Source of the DNA: Clostridia bacterium
GTDB lineage: Bacteria; Bacillota; Clostridia; Christensenellales; Borkfalkiaceae
Assembly (NCBI GenBank): GCA_017473605.1
Contig: JAFUKM010000001.1
Coordinates: forward strand, 62,001 to 126,000
Length of the DNA: 64,000 nucleotides
Reading direction: 5' to 3'
Positions 51,643 to 60,792 of the stretch are shown in pieces. Made by a program: the position numbers and the translations under genes. The notes beneath the pieces were generated by a model. The model searched no databases, was not told the origin of the DNA, and saw nothing but the letters and a program-made list of their open reading frames with translations. Position 1 is the first letter of the stretch. Each line of letters opens with the position of its first letter.

Positions 51643-52668
51643 ATGTCTTTATTGGAAATAGAGAATTTGCGCGTGCGTTTCCGCACGCGCAAAGGGGAAG
51701 TAACGGCGGTACGCGGCGTTACTTTTTCCCTAAACGAAGGAAAAACGCTGGCGCTTGTAGGAGAGAGCGGCTCGGGGAAAAGCGTTACGGCGATGAGCGT
51801 TTTACGGTTGCTCGATGAAAACGGATATATAGCAGACGGAAAAATTATCTTTGAAAACGAAACGGGAGAACGGGTGGATTTGGCGGCTTTGCCGCAAGAG
51901 AAAATGTACGGAATACGCGGCAATAAAATTTCCGTTATCTTCCAAGAACCGATGACGGCGCTCAATCCCGTTTTTACAGTAAAACGGCAGTTATCCGAGC
52001 CGTTTAGGATTCATCGGAAAATGTCGAAAAAGGAAGCGGCGTCATCGGCGGGAAAAATGCTGGAAGCAGTGCGTATTCCCAATCCGAAAAGAGTGCTTAA
52101 AAGCTATGCCCATCAATTATCGGGCGGTATGCGGCAACGGGTGATGATAGCGATGGCGCTTGCCTGCCAACCCAAGCTGTTGATAGCGGACGAACCGACG
52201 ACGGCGCTCGACGTAACGATTCAGGCGCAAATTTTGGAGTTAATGCGCGATTTGCAAAAAGAAAGCGGCGCGGCGATACTCTTTATCACGCACGATTTGG
52301 GCGTGGTCAACGAAATGGCGGACGAAGTGGCTGTGATGTATTGCGGAGAAATCGTCGAACAGGCGGAAAAGAAACGTATTTTCAGCGGGAAATATTCGCA
52401 CCCGTATACCGAAGGCTTGCTGTTGTCCTTACCGTCCACGCATAAAAAAGGGGAACGGTTGGAGCAAATTCCCGGTAGCGTACCCGCACCGCAGGAACTT
52501 CCCAAGGGCTGTAAATTCGCGCCAAGGTGTCCGTACCGTACGGAAAAGTGTATCGCGGAAGAACCGCCCCTTTTTTCCGTGAAAGGCACGTCGCAAAAAA
52601 TCCGTTGCTTTTATCCCGACAAGGAGGAACGAAAGGGTGCAGACCACGCAAAGATTATTGTTCGTTGA
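51643..52668 (+). CDS. oppD: Oligopeptide ABC transporter ATPase, OppD type
   Basis: A 341-residue ATPase. Walker A is GESGSGKSV (about residue 39), the Q-loop is [11 protein letters not shown], the signature is [15 protein letters not shown], and Walker B is [12 protein letters not shown] with His in FITHD. The C-terminal oligopeptide-specific extension with [14 protein letters not shown], where OppD/OppF proteins bind an iron-sulfur cluster, is intact. The start has GGAGGGAGT upstream. The end overlaps the GTG start of oppF by 32 bases. Confidence 0.94.
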   Translation: MSLLEIENLRVRFRTRKGEVTAVRGVTFSLNEGKTLALVGESGSGKSVTAMSVLRLLDENGYIADGKIIFENETGERVDLAALPQEKMYGIRGNKISVIFQEPMTALNPVFTVKRQLSEPFRIHRKMSKKEAASSAGKMLEAVRIPNPKRVLKSYAHQLSGGMRQRVMIAMALACQPKLLIADEPTTALDVTIQAQILELMRDLQKESGAAILFITHDLGVVNEMADEVAVMYCGEIVEQAEKKRIFSGKYSHPYTEGLLLSLPSTHKKGERLEQIPGSVPAPQELPKGCKFAPRCPYRTEKCIAEEPPLFSVKGTSQKIRCFYPDKEERKGADHAKIIVR

Positions 52669-53674
52669 GAACTTGAAAAAATATTATCCTTTGCCGAAAA
52701 AACGCGTGTTTTCCCGCGAAAAGCGTTTTTTGCGCGCGAACGACGGAATTACGCTTGATATCCGTCGCGGCGAAACGTTCGGTTTGGTGGGGGAGAGCGG
52801 TTCGGGTAAATCCACGTTCGGACGGGCGATTTTGCAATTAGACCCCCCTACGCATGGAAACGTACGGTATTACGGCGGGGACGGAACGGAGCGGGAGCTT
52901 ACCACGTGTAAAGAAAGGGAGATGCGCGCGCTAAGACAGAAATTGCAAATCATCTTCCAAGACCCCTATTCTTCGCTTAATCCCCGTATGACGGTGGGGA
53001 ATATTATCGGCGAAGGGGTGTGGACGCACGGTATATATTCTCGCGGTAGTAATGCGTTAAACGAGTATGTTTTGGGGGTTATGGACGCTTGCGGATTGCA
53101 AAAACACCACTTAAACCGCTACCCGCACGAGTTTTCGGGGGGACAGCGGCAAAGAATTTGTATTGCAAGGGCGCTTGCGCTCAATCCCGAATTCGTGGTT
53201 TGCGACGAGTGCGTTTCCGCGCTCGACGTGTCCGTACAAGCGCAAATCTTGAATTTATTGGCGGAGCTAAAAGAAAAGCGTTCGTTAACCTATTTGTTTA
53301 TTTCGCACGATTTATCTGTGGTTCGCCACGTTTCGGATAGAATTGCGGTGATGTATTTGGGACGGATTGTGGAAACGGGGGAAACGGAACAGGTATTTAA
53401 CAATCCGAAACATCCTTATACGATTGCTTTGATGAGCGCAATTCCGTCGATTGGGAAACAAGGCGGAAAAAGGATACTTTTAGACGGGCAGCTACCAAGC
53501 GCGGTATCGCCTCCAACGGGTTGCCCTTTCCATACCCGATGTTTTATGGCGCGGGATATTTGCGTTCATAAAGGCGTAACGTTGCAAGAAGTGGGAGAAG
53601 GGCATTTCGCATCTTGTCATTTTGCGGAAACTTCGGTAAAAGAAAAACGCGCGAAAGCGTTTGAAAACGAATAA
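52637..53674 (+). CDS. oppF: Oligopeptide ABC transporter ATPase, OppF type
   Basis: A 345-residue ATPase that starts with GTG inside the end of oppD. AAGGAGG nine bases upstream supports this start. Walker A is [12 protein letters not shown], the signature FSGGQRQRICIARAL, and Walker B VVCDECVSALD, with C in place of the usual P after DE and a V-S after it. The C-terminal cluster motif CPFHTRCFMARDIC is present. SVRHVSDRIAVMYLGRIVE is typical OppF. It is the last gene of the transporter operon. Confidence 0.94.
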   Translation: MQTTQRLLFVENLKKYYPLPKKRVFSREKRFLRANDGITLDIRRGETFGLVGESGSGKSTFGRAILQLDPPTHGNVRYYGGDGTERELTTCKEREMRALRQKLQIIFQDPYSSLNPRMTVGNIIGEGVWTHGIYSRGSNALNEYVLGVMDACGLQKHHLNRYPHEFSGGQRQRICIARALALNPEFVVCDECVSALDVSVQAQILNLLAELKEKRSLTYLFISHDLSVVRHVSDRIAVMYLGRIVETGETEQVFNNPKHPYTIALMSAIPSIGKQGGKRILLDGQLPSAVSPPTGCPFHTRCFMARDICVHKGVTLQEVGEGHFASCHFAETSVKEKRAKAFENE

Positions 53675-53681
53675 AGGAGAG

Positions 53682-53709
53682 AACGGGGAAGCTGCGGCTT
53701 TCCCGTTTT
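53682..53709 (+). terminator. Terminator of the opp operon
   Basis: AACGGGGAAGC (53682-53692) pairs with GCTTTCCCGTT (53697-53707) with one G-U pair. TTTT follows. Confidence 0.75.
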
Positions 53710-53782
53710 GGCGAAAATAAGTGAAAACAACGGGGAATTTGTGAAAATGGGAAAAGAAAATATAAATATTTTTCTTTTCGTG

Positions 53783-53812
53783 TTGACAAATACAGGAGAA
53801 ATGTATTATAAT
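53783..53812 (+). promoter_or_regulatory. Promoter of the CNNM/CBS gene
   Basis: TTGACA (53783-53788), 18 bases, TATAAT (53807-53812). Confidence 0.8.
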
Positions 53813-53866
53813 ATTGTAAGGCTATAAGCCGTAGAATTTTTTTGTTTTGGAGGATAGTATACTATT

Positions 53867-55141
53867 ATGGACCCCTTGCCCCTATCTATCATTATCGTAG
53901 TGCTCGTTTTGTTGTCCGGTTTCTTTTCGGGAACGGAAACGGCGTATTCGTGCGCGAATAAAATCAAACTGAAAAGTATGATTACGCTTGGCAAAAAGAA
54001 CGCCCAAGCCGTGTATCGATTTGCCGATGAGAAATACGATAAGCTGGTAACGGCAATTTTGGTTGGCAACAATATCGTTAACCTTTCCGCGTCTGCGCTG
54101 GGTACGATTTTGTTTGCTCATTTGATACAAAACAACCCTGATTTATCGGCTACGGTATCAACGATTGTTTTAACGGTGGTCGTTTTGCTGTTCGGGGAAA
54201 TTACGCCCAAATATTTGGCGAGCGTATATCCCGAAAAATTCTGTTTTGTCTTTTATCCGTTTATGCAGTTTTTCTATTGGATTCTCTTGCCCCTTTGCAA
54301 GATTTTCGACGGATTCAAATGGCTGCTTGCAAAAACGTTTAAGTTGAAAAAAGACGAATCGATAACCGACGAAGAATTGATGTCGCTCGTAGACGAAGCG
54401 GAAGAGAGCGGTACGCTCAAAGAGGATGAATCGGAGCTTCTCCGTTCCGCGCTCGAATTCGACGATTTGAAAGTGGAAGACATACTCGTGCCACGCGTGG
54501 ACGTCGTAGCGGTGGAAGAAGATTCGACGATGGAAGAGGTGTTGGCGTTGTTTGAAAAGACGGGCTATTCCCGTTTACCCGTGTATCAAGACACGATAGA
54601 CAACGTCATCGGCGTTATTCACGAGCGCGATTTCTTCAAGGCGTATATCCACGGCGCAAAGCAAATCGACAGGCTTGTGCAAGATATCGAATTTACCACC
54701 GAATACACCCGTATTTCCACGCTACTTAAACAGCTGCAAAAGAAAAAGGTGCATATGGCGGCGGTTTCGGACGAATACGGCGGTTTGGTGGGTATCGTAA
54801 CGCTCGAAGATATATTGGAAGAGCTCGTGGGTGAAATTTGGGACGAACACGACGAACAGGAAGTGCTGTTCGGGAATATTTCCGAAACGGAATATTGGGT
54901 GGACGGCAAGTGCGAACTGAACGAATTTTTCGAACTGTTCGATATGGAAGACGAAGACGAAAAATACGAATCGAATACGGTTGGCGGTTGGGTAACCGAG
55001 TGCTACGGTGGGATTCCGCCTATCGGAGAAATTTTGCGCGTGGGCGCTTTGGAAATCAAAGTGGTAAAAGCAACCAAACAAAAAATACTCAAAATCCGCG
55101 CAAAGCTTTCGGAAACGGAAGAGAACGAAGTGGAAGATTGA
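53867..55141 (+). CDS. CNNM/CorC-type membrane protein with CBS pair
   Basis: A 424-residue protein with the layout CNNM membrane domain, two CBS domains, CorC_HlyC domain. The membrane part starts IIIVVLVLLSGFFSGTETAYSCANKIKLK and includes LLFGEITPKYLA, both family marks. The CBS region reads VEDILVPRVDVVAVEEDSTMEEVL and YSRLPVYQDTIDNVIGVIHERDFF, with DEYGGLVGIVTLEDILEELVGEI in the second. The C-terminal domain is acidic. Homologues export magnesium or cobalt, or control such transport; the ion here is not known. It has its own promoter and is followed by the YgjP-like gene. Confidence 0.88.
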   Translation: MDPLPLSIIIVVLVLLSGFFSGTETAYSCANKIKLKSMITLGKKNAQAVYRFADEKYDKLVTAILVGNNIVNLSASALGTILFAHLIQNNPDLSATVSTIVLTVVVLLFGEITPKYLASVYPEKFCFVFYPFMQFFYWILLPLCKIFDGFKWLLAKTFKLKKDESITDEELMSLVDEAEESGTLKEDESELLRSALEFDDLKVEDILVPRVDVVAVEEDSTMEEVLALFEKTGYSRLPVYQDTIDNVIGVIHERDFFKAYIHGAKQIDRLVQDIEFTTEYTRISTLLKQLQKKKVHMAAVSDEYGGLVGIVTLEDILEELVGEIWDEHDEQEVLFGNISETEYWVDGKCELNEFFELFDMEDEDEKYESNTVGGWVTECYGGIPPIGEILRVGALEIKVVKATKQKILKIRAKLSETEENEVED

Positions 55142-55179
55142 CGGCTTGACGATAGAAAAGACGGAAAGGAAAGAACGGT

Positions 55180-55836
55180 ATGATAACGCCCGATAAAATC
55201 GTTTACAGCAACCGAAAAAGTTTGGCGGTGTGCGTCGACCATTTTGGGAAAGTAACGGTGCGCGCGCCGAGAAAAACGGGCGAGAAACATATTTTTGCGT
55301 TTTTGACGGAAAAGGAAGATTGGATACGCAAAAAACAAGCGCAATACGCTGCCGTTTCCGTGGCGTTACCGACGGAAACGCTAGACGGCTATACGTTTTT
55401 ATTGCTCGGCAATCCTTGTACGGTTCGTTTATACGACGGCAAAAAAATCGCCTTTCAAAACGGCGAAGTGTTTTTACCGAAAGAAAACGCGCGTAAGCGA
55501 CTTGTAAAATGGTTGAAAGAGAACGCAAAACGTATCTTTACCGCGGTAACGGCGCAAAAAGCGGCGGAAATGGGCGTTACGTACAAAAGCGTAAGCATAT
55601 CCGGCGCAAAAACACGCTGGGGGACTTGCTCGGCGGATAATAAAATCCGCTACACCTTTCGGCTTTTGTATACGTCCAAAGACTTGATAGAATACGTGGT
55701 GGTGCACGAATTGGCGCACGTGCGTCATAAAGACCACTCCAAGGCGTTTTGGCAGGAAGTGGAAAGATACGTGCCCGATTGGAAATCGCGGCGCAAGCGA
55801 CTGAAAGAGCGCGGCGCGCTTATGGAAATTTTTTAG
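55180..55836 (+). CDS. YgjP-like zinc metallopeptidase (DUF45)
   Basis: A 218-residue protein of the YgjP family. The zinc motif HELAH (near residue 175) is followed by HKDHSKAFW, the third ligand, and CPDWKSRRKRLK-like VPDWKSRRKRLKERG. The upstream TRWGTCSADNKIRYTFRLLY is the conserved family block (RWGSCSxxGxIxLN). The fold is that of minigluzincins; the in vivo substrate is unclear. The start has AAAGGAAAG upstream. It lies 38 bases after the CNNM gene. Confidence 0.87.
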   Translation: MITPDKIVYSNRKSLAVCVDHFGKVTVRAPRKTGEKHIFAFLTEKEDWIRKKQAQYAAVSVALPTETLDGYTFLLLGNPCTVRLYDGKKIAFQNGEVFLPKENARKRLVKWLKENAKRIFTAVTAQKAAEMGVTYKSVSISGAKTRWGTCSADNKIRYTFRLLYTSKDLIEYVVVHELAHVRHKDHSKAFWQEVERYVPDWKSRRKRLKERGALMEIF

Positions 55837-55848
55837 GAGATAAAGACT

Positions 55849-57378
55849 GTGAGAAAAACCGTACGAAAAATATGCTGCATACTGACGGCGTTTACGCTGC
55901 TCGGTTTAACGGCGTGTACCGATTTAACGGTGGGCGGCGGTTTTTCGAGCGGTAATCAAATTGCGAACGGGACTACGGGCGGAAGTTCGGACGGGAACGC
56001 AACGTTAACGCCGCTTCCCGAAATCCCCGAAGCGCCCGAAGAAGAGAATATCGTATTGCCCGAAACGCTTGATTTTACACCGCGCGAAGTTACTTCCCAG
56101 TACGGTTATCGGTATTTTGCAGGGCTTCAAGACGGCGAAAAATTTTGCCGTTTTTACATAGATTTGTATAACGCCTGTTGCGGTCTGTCTACGGAGAAAG
56201 ACGTATTGCCGATAAAACAAACGGTACAAGATAAAGATAAAAATCAATACGAAGTGGAATTATATATTGTCAAAACGCTGGCTTACGGAAAGTACGGCTT
56301 GACGGACAATGAAGCGGTGGCGGTTTGGAAAACGTTTCGCGCGGAGTATCCCGAATTTTATTGGATAGACAACGAAGTCACGTATGACAATCAAGTAAAT
56401 TATACGTTGAATTTACAAATTTTCGAGGAATATGCCACGGGCGCAAGACGCGCAGCAATAAAGACGGCGCTGGAAGCGAAGGCGAACGGGTGTCTGGATT
56501 ATTTATCGGAGAATATGACGGCGACGGAAATGGCGCTTACGATATACGATTACGTAATTACGTCTTTGCAGTACGCCTATAAAGATGACGGAGAAACGCC
56601 CGAAGACGCTATTTGGGCGCACAATGTCGTGGGTATGGCGGAGAGCGGCGAAGGCGTATGTGAAACGTACGCAAAGTCGTTTGAATATCTTTGTTCGCTT
56701 ATCGGCATAGACTCTCTTACCGTAGGCGGCAAAGCGGAACAAACGGGCGTAAAAAATATTCCCGAAGACGCGGAAAAGGCGGCGGCGTACGGACACGCGT
56801 GGAACGTGGTAAAAATCGACGGCGTTTGGTATAACGTAGACGCTACGTGGGGCGACCAATCGACGCTGTATCGGGAGTGGTTCGGCAAAGGCGCTACCGA
56901 GTTTGCAACGACGCACGTTGCGGATACGTCCACTGATTTAAGTAGCATTTGGCAGTATCCGTTGCCCACGCTTTCGGAAAAAACACTCTCGCCTGTGCGT
57001 ATGAGCGAATCGGACGGCGAAGAAAAAATGTACGGCTGTATCGATTACGCATTTGCGGATATCACGAACGAGCAGGGGGAATATACGATTACGCTACACC
57101 CCGATACGAGCGTTACGGAAGATAGAGAAACAAAAATTTATCTTTCGAAAGTATCGTTTGAAACGGGCGTATTGCCCAAGGCTGCGCTGATAAAATTCGT
57201 GGGCGATTATGAAAATTTGAGACCGTTGGATATGCATACGGAAAACGCCGTTACGCTGTGGAGCGATATTCGTTTGCAGGATATTGCTTGGACGTGTCCG
57301 TCGATAGATAAAAACGGGTACGCCATAACAGGGAACTCCCGTTCTTCTTATAACAAAATAAAATGTGTTAACTTTTAA
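55849..57378 (+). CDS. Transglutaminase-domain lipoprotein
   Basis: A 509-residue lipoprotein that starts with GTG, preceded by AGGAG at eight bases. The signal peptide (MRKTVRKICCILTAFTLLG) ends in the lipobox LTAC. After a Gly/Ser/Thr linker there is a central transglutaminase-like domain. The triad is Cys in GEGVCETYAKSFEYLC (about residue 271), His in YGHAWNVVKIDGVWYNVDATWGD, and Asp in the same stretch. The C-terminal 150 residues are beta-rich and unrecognised. Such secreted proteins act on peptides or as proteases; the role is not shown. Confidence 0.85.
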   Translation: MRKTVRKICCILTAFTLLGLTACTDLTVGGGFSSGNQIANGTTGGSSDGNATLTPLPEIPEAPEEENIVLPETLDFTPREVTSQYGYRYFAGLQDGEKFCRFYIDLYNACCGLSTEKDVLPIKQTVQDKDKNQYEVELYIVKTLAYGKYGLTDNEAVAVWKTFRAEYPEFYWIDNEVTYDNQVNYTLNLQIFEEYATGARRAAIKTALEAKANGCLDYLSENMTATEMALTIYDYVITSLQYAYKDDGETPEDAIWAHNVVGMAESGEGVCETYAKSFEYLCSLIGIDSLTVGGKAEQTGVKNIPEDAEKAAAYGHAWNVVKIDGVWYNVDATWGDQSTLYREWFGKGATEFATTHVADTSTDLSSIWQYPLPTLSEKTLSPVRMSESDGEEKMYGCIDYAFADITNEQGEYTITLHPDTSVTEDRETKIYLSKVSFETGVLPKAALIKFVGDYENLRPLDMHTENAVTLWSDIRLQDIAWTCPSIDKNGYAITGNSRSSYNKIKCVNF

Positions 57379-57451
57379 TCGTTTACGCGTTTAACAAAAC
57401 GAGTTTTGCGGTATATTTATATTGGAAAAAGTTGTAAGGAAATACTAAAGT

Positions 57452-58171
57452 ATGTTGGAGCTTAAAAACGTAAGCTATGCCGTCGAAGAAGACGGCAAAG
57501 AAAAATATATTATCAAAGACGTATCTTTGACCTTGGACGAGCGTTTCGTGGCGTTCACGGGTCCCAACGGCGGTGGCAAATCGACGCTTGCCAAGCTGAT
57601 TGCGGGGATACTCACGCCCACGTCGGGCAGTATTTATTTGGACGGAGAAGATATCACCTCGCTTTCGATTACCGAGCGGGCGAATAAGGGGATATCGTAC
57701 GCCTTTCAACAGCCCGTGCGGTTCAAAGGTATGACGGTACGCGATTTAATCAATATTGCGGCGGGTAAGAATTTGAAAATGGCGGATGCGTGCAGTTATC
57801 TTTCCGAAGTGGGTATGTGCGCGAGAGATTATATCGATAGAGAAGTAAACGCGTCCCTTTCGGGGGGGGAATTGAAGCGTATCGAAATAGCCACGATTTT
57901 GGCGCGCAGTACCAAACTTTCGGTGTTTGACGAACCGGAAGCGGGTATCGATTTGTGGAGCTTTGGAAATCTTATCAAAGTCTTTGAAAAGATGCACGAA
58001 AAGACGCAAGGGAACATTTTAATTATTTCCCACCAAGAACGCATTTTGAATATTGCGGACAAGGTGGTGGTCATTGCGGACGGGCAAGTGCGCGAGCAAG
58101 GCAAAAAAGACGACGTATTGCCCAAGCTTTTGGGTACGGAAGCGTGCCGCGTTTTAACGGATAAAATGTAA
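57452..58171 (+). CDS. smsC: SufC-like ATPase of a minimal Fe-S assembly pair
   Basis: A 239-residue ABC ATPase without membrane parts. Walker A is GPNGGGKSTLAKL (about residue 38), the signature is LSGGELKRIEIATIL, the KR after LSGGE being usual for SufC, and Walker B is LSVFDEPEAGID. EPEAGID and FEKMH with SHQERIL are SufC-like. It is followed 11 bases later by a short SufB-like gene. No sufD, sufS, sufU or sufE lies nearby. This two-gene set resembles the ancestral SMS system. Confidence 0.88.
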   Translation: MLELKNVSYAVEEDGKEKYIIKDVSLTLDERFVAFTGPNGGGKSTLAKLIAGILTPTSGSIYLDGEDITSLSITERANKGISYAFQQPVRFKGMTVRDLINIAAGKNLKMADACSYLSEVGMCARDYIDREVNASLSGGELKRIEIATILARSTKLSVFDEPEAGIDLWSFGNLIKVFEKMHEKTQGNILIISHQERILNIADKVVVIADGQVREQGKKDDVLPKLLGTEACRVLTDKM

Positions 58172-58182
58172 AGGAGTGGGGT

Positions 58183-59109
58183 ATGGACGCAATCGAGAAA
58201 GATTTACTTATGCAAATAGCCGATTTGCACGGCGTACCCGACGGCGCGTACAATATCCGTAAAAACGGGGAATTGGAGAGCCGTAATACGACGGCGAACA
58301 TCGACGTCGTTACCAAGACGGACGGCAAATCGGGGATTGATATTTTTATCAAACCGGGTACGAAAAAGGAAAGTATGCATATTCCCGTCATCATCAGCAA
58401 GGCGGGCTTGCAAGAAGTTGTTTATAACGATTTTTATATCGGCGAAGACGCGGACGTGGTTATCGTGGCGGGTTGCGGCATTCATAATTGCGGCGGCGTG
58501 GATATGGATTCTCGGCACGACGGCGTACACACCTTTTACGTAGGGAAAAACGCGAAAGTCAAGTACGTGGAAAAACATTACGGTTCGGGCGACGGCGAAG
58601 GTAAAAACATTATGAATCCCGAAACGGTGGTGCATTTGGAAGAAAATGCGTATATGGAAATGCAAACGACGCAAATTAAGGGCGTGGATTCGACGAAGCG
58701 TATCACGCGCGCGGATATGAAATCGGGCGCAAGCTTTATAGTAAAAGAAAAATTATACACGCACGGCAATCAAACGGCGGATACCGATTTCGTGATTGAT
58801 ATGAACGGCGAAAACTGCCGAGCGGACGTCGTTTCCCGTTCGGTGGCGGCGGATAAATCGGTGCAGCGTTTCGTGTCGACGATGAACGGCAATGCGCCTT
58901 GCTACGGGCATACCGAGTGCGACGCTATTATTATGGACGGCGCGTCCGTAACCGCTGCGCCCTGTCTTTCGGCGAACGATATCGACGCGGAGCTGGTACA
59001 CGAAGCGGCTATTGGAAAGATTGCAGGCGAGCAGCTGATTAAATTGATGACGTTGGGGCTTTCGGAGAAGGAAGCGGAAGAGCAAATTATCAAAGGCTTC
59101 TTACATTAA
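58183..59109 (+). CDS. smsB: SufB-like scaffold of a minimal Fe-S assembly pair
   Basis: A 308-residue protein, much shorter than SufB (about 465). It consists mainly of the SufBD beta-helix core. AGCGIHNCGGVDMDSRHDGVHTFYV and VKYVEKHYGSGDGEGKNIMNPETVV lie in the first half. The ending APCLSANDIDAELVHEAAIGKIAGEQLIKLMTLGLSEKEAE corresponds to the SufB/SufD C-terminal block that binds the ATPase. A Cys and the Glu/His near this end are possible cluster ligands. With smsC it would build Fe-S clusters, needed here for PflA and others. An unusual hairpin-rich spacer follows. Confidence 0.87.
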   Translation: MDAIEKDLLMQIADLHGVPDGAYNIRKNGELESRNTTANIDVVTKTDGKSGIDIFIKPGTKKESMHIPVIISKAGLQEVVYNDFYIGEDADVVIVAGCGIHNCGGVDMDSRHDGVHTFYVGKNAKVKYVEKHYGSGDGEGKNIMNPETVVHLEENAYMEMQTTQIKGVDSTKRITRADMKSGASFIVKEKLYTHGNQTADTDFVIDMNGENCRADVVSRSVAADKSVQRFVSTMNGNAPCYGHTECDAIIMDGASVTAAPCLSANDIDAELVHEAAIGKIAGEQLIKLMTLGLSEKEAEEQIIKGFLH

Positions 59110-59176
59110 GCGGAGAAACTCCGCTCCCAAACGTTCTCTTCTTCGATATCGCTTTAATGTAACGGTATCTCGATAC

Positions 59177-59286
59177 GGGGCAAGGGACGACGTTCCTTGC
59201 GGATTGTAAAGGCTTTGCCTTTACGACGCTTTGGCAAGAGCCGCCGTTAGGCGGAAGATAGCCCCATACAAGCAACCATAGGTTGC
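59177..59286 (+). repeat. Multi-hairpin intergenic element, copy C (smsB-M18 spacer)
   Basis: GGGGC (59177-59181) and GCCCC (59261-59265) enclose three hairpins: CAAGG...CCTTG, TGTAAAGGC-TTT-GCCTTTACG, and GCCGCC-GTTA-GGCGG. The conserved ACGACGCTTTGGCAAGAGCC lies between the second and third. GCAACC-ATA-GGTTGC (59272-59286) follows. Compared with copies A and B, stem sequences change on both sides. The upstream part of the spacer holds a further hairpin, AGCGGAG-AAA-CTCCGCT (59109-59125). Confidence 0.7.
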
Positions 59287-59350
59287 GTTATAACGCCCCA
59301 AGGCGGAAGAGAATATAACACAGAAAATAATAAAGGTAGGTTGATATATA

Positions 59351-60727
59351 ATGAGTGCTTTAACGTACAAAAGAACGAACGTCTACGAAAAGGCGGACGA
59401 AAAACTCTTAAAGGAAATTTTCGATTATTCGGAAGGGTATAAAGTATTTCTTGACGAGGGAAAGACGGAACGCGAAGCTTGCGCATGGGCGAAAGAGGCG
59501 GCGATTAAAAACGGATATAAGCCGTTTAAGTTCGGTCAAAAACTTTCCAAAGGGGATAAGGTTTACTACGACAATCGCGGCAAAAACCTTTATCTTATCA
59601 AAGTCGGCAATGCCAACGTGGCGGAAGACGGTATCCGCATTTTGGCGTCGCATATCGACAGCCCCAGAATCGATTTTAAACAAGTGCCGCTTTACGAATC
59701 GGACGGCATTGCGTTTGCAAAAACGCATTATTACGGCGGTATCCGTAAATACCAATGGGCGGCTGTGCCTCTTGCTTTGCACGGCGCAGTAGCGCTCAAA
59801 AACGGTAGCGTTATCGACGTGAAGGTGGGCGAAGATGATAACGACCCCGTATTTTACATCAGCGATTTACTTCCGCACTTGGCGGCGAAACAAAACGCAA
59901 AACCGCTCGGCGAAGGTCTTGGCGGCGAAGATTTGAATATTTGGCTGGGCAATATCCCGTATACGGCGGCAAATGACGAAAAGGATAAGACGGTTAAAGA
60001 AAATCTTTTGAAAATTCTCAACGAAAAGTACGGTATGGCGGAAGAAGACTTTTTAAGCGCGGAGCTTTGCGTAGTACCGGCGTTTAAGGCAAAGGATATC
60101 GGCTTTGACAGGGCGCTTTTGGGTGCGTACGGACACGATGACAGGGTTTGCTCGTATCCCGCGTTTACGGCGCTTTTCGACGAGAAATCGGACGAGCATA
60201 CGGTAATGGTTATCCTTGCGGATAAAGAAGAAATCGGCAGCGAAGGTACGACGGGTATGCAATGTGCGTTGTTTGCCGATTTGATTGACGAAATCGCGCG
60301 CTCGTTTGATACGACGTCAGCGGCAATCAGAGCTAATTCCAAATGCCTTTCGGCGGACGTGAACGCGGGGTACGACCCCAACTTCCCCGAAGTGTGCGAA
60401 AAACTCAATTCCGCATACGTTTCCTGCGGCGCGGGGATTACCAAATTCACGGGCTCGCGCGGAAAAGGCGGCTCTAACGACGCCGACGCGGAATTTATCG
60501 GGTTTTTGCGTAAGATTTTCGACGAGAACGGCGTAATTTGGCAAACGGGCGAAATGGGTAAGGTAGACGTCGGCGGCGGCGGTACGGTGGCGAAATATAT
60601 CGCGAATATGAATATCGACACCATTGATATCGGCGTTCCCGTCATCTCGATGCACTCGCCTTTTGAACTCGTTTCCAAAGCGGACGTATACGAAGTATAT
60701 CTTGCGTTTAGAGCATTTGTAAAATAA
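59351..60727 (+). CDS. M18-family aminopeptidase 1
   Basis: A 458-residue zinc aminopeptidase of clan MH. Metal ligands and catalytic residues appear as SHIDSPRIDFK, GAYGHDDRVCSYPAFTAL, DKEEIGSEGTTGMQ and the C-terminal VISMHSPFELVSKADVYEVY. The long form resembles the bacterial M18 group that forms dodecameric shells. There is no signal peptide, so it acts in the cytoplasm on peptide N-termini, plausibly on peptides brought in by the opp system. The start at 59351 is the first Met after AAAGGTAGG. It is convergent with a second M18 gene. Confidence 0.92.
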   Translation: MSALTYKRTNVYEKADEKLLKEIFDYSEGYKVFLDEGKTEREACAWAKEAAIKNGYKPFKFGQKLSKGDKVYYDNRGKNLYLIKVGNANVAEDGIRILASHIDSPRIDFKQVPLYESDGIAFAKTHYYGGIRKYQWAAVPLALHGAVALKNGSVIDVKVGEDDNDPVFYISDLLPHLAAKQNAKPLGEGLGGEDLNIWLGNIPYTAANDEKDKTVKENLLKILNEKYGMAEEDFLSAELCVVPAFKAKDIGFDRALLGAYGHDDRVCSYPAFTALFDEKSDEHTVMVILADKEEIGSEGTTGMQCALFADLIDEIARSFDTTSAAIRANSKCLSADVNAGYDPNFPEVCEKLNSAYVSCGAGITKFTGSRGKGGSNDADAEFIGFLRKIFDENGVIWQTGEMGKVDVGGGGTVAKYIANMNIDTIDIGVPVISMHSPFELVSKADVYEVYLAFRAFVK

Positions 60728-60740
60728 AAACGGAATAGTA

Positions 60741-60772
60741 AACAGGCGCAACCGCGAGCGGTTGCGCCTGTT
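60741..60772. terminator. Terminator between the two M18 genes
   Basis: AACAGGCGCAACCGC (60741-60755) pairs with GCGGTTGCGCCTGTT (60758-60772). The genes converge, so it probably works both ways. Confidence 0.75.
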
Positions 60773-60792
60773 CTTATATTATATTGTATAGC

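Noticed and set aside
57400..57440. Fourth GTGAAGTT element ahead of smsC
   Set aside because: It shares only two 10-11 base AT-rich words in the wrong order and lacks terminal inverted repeats.
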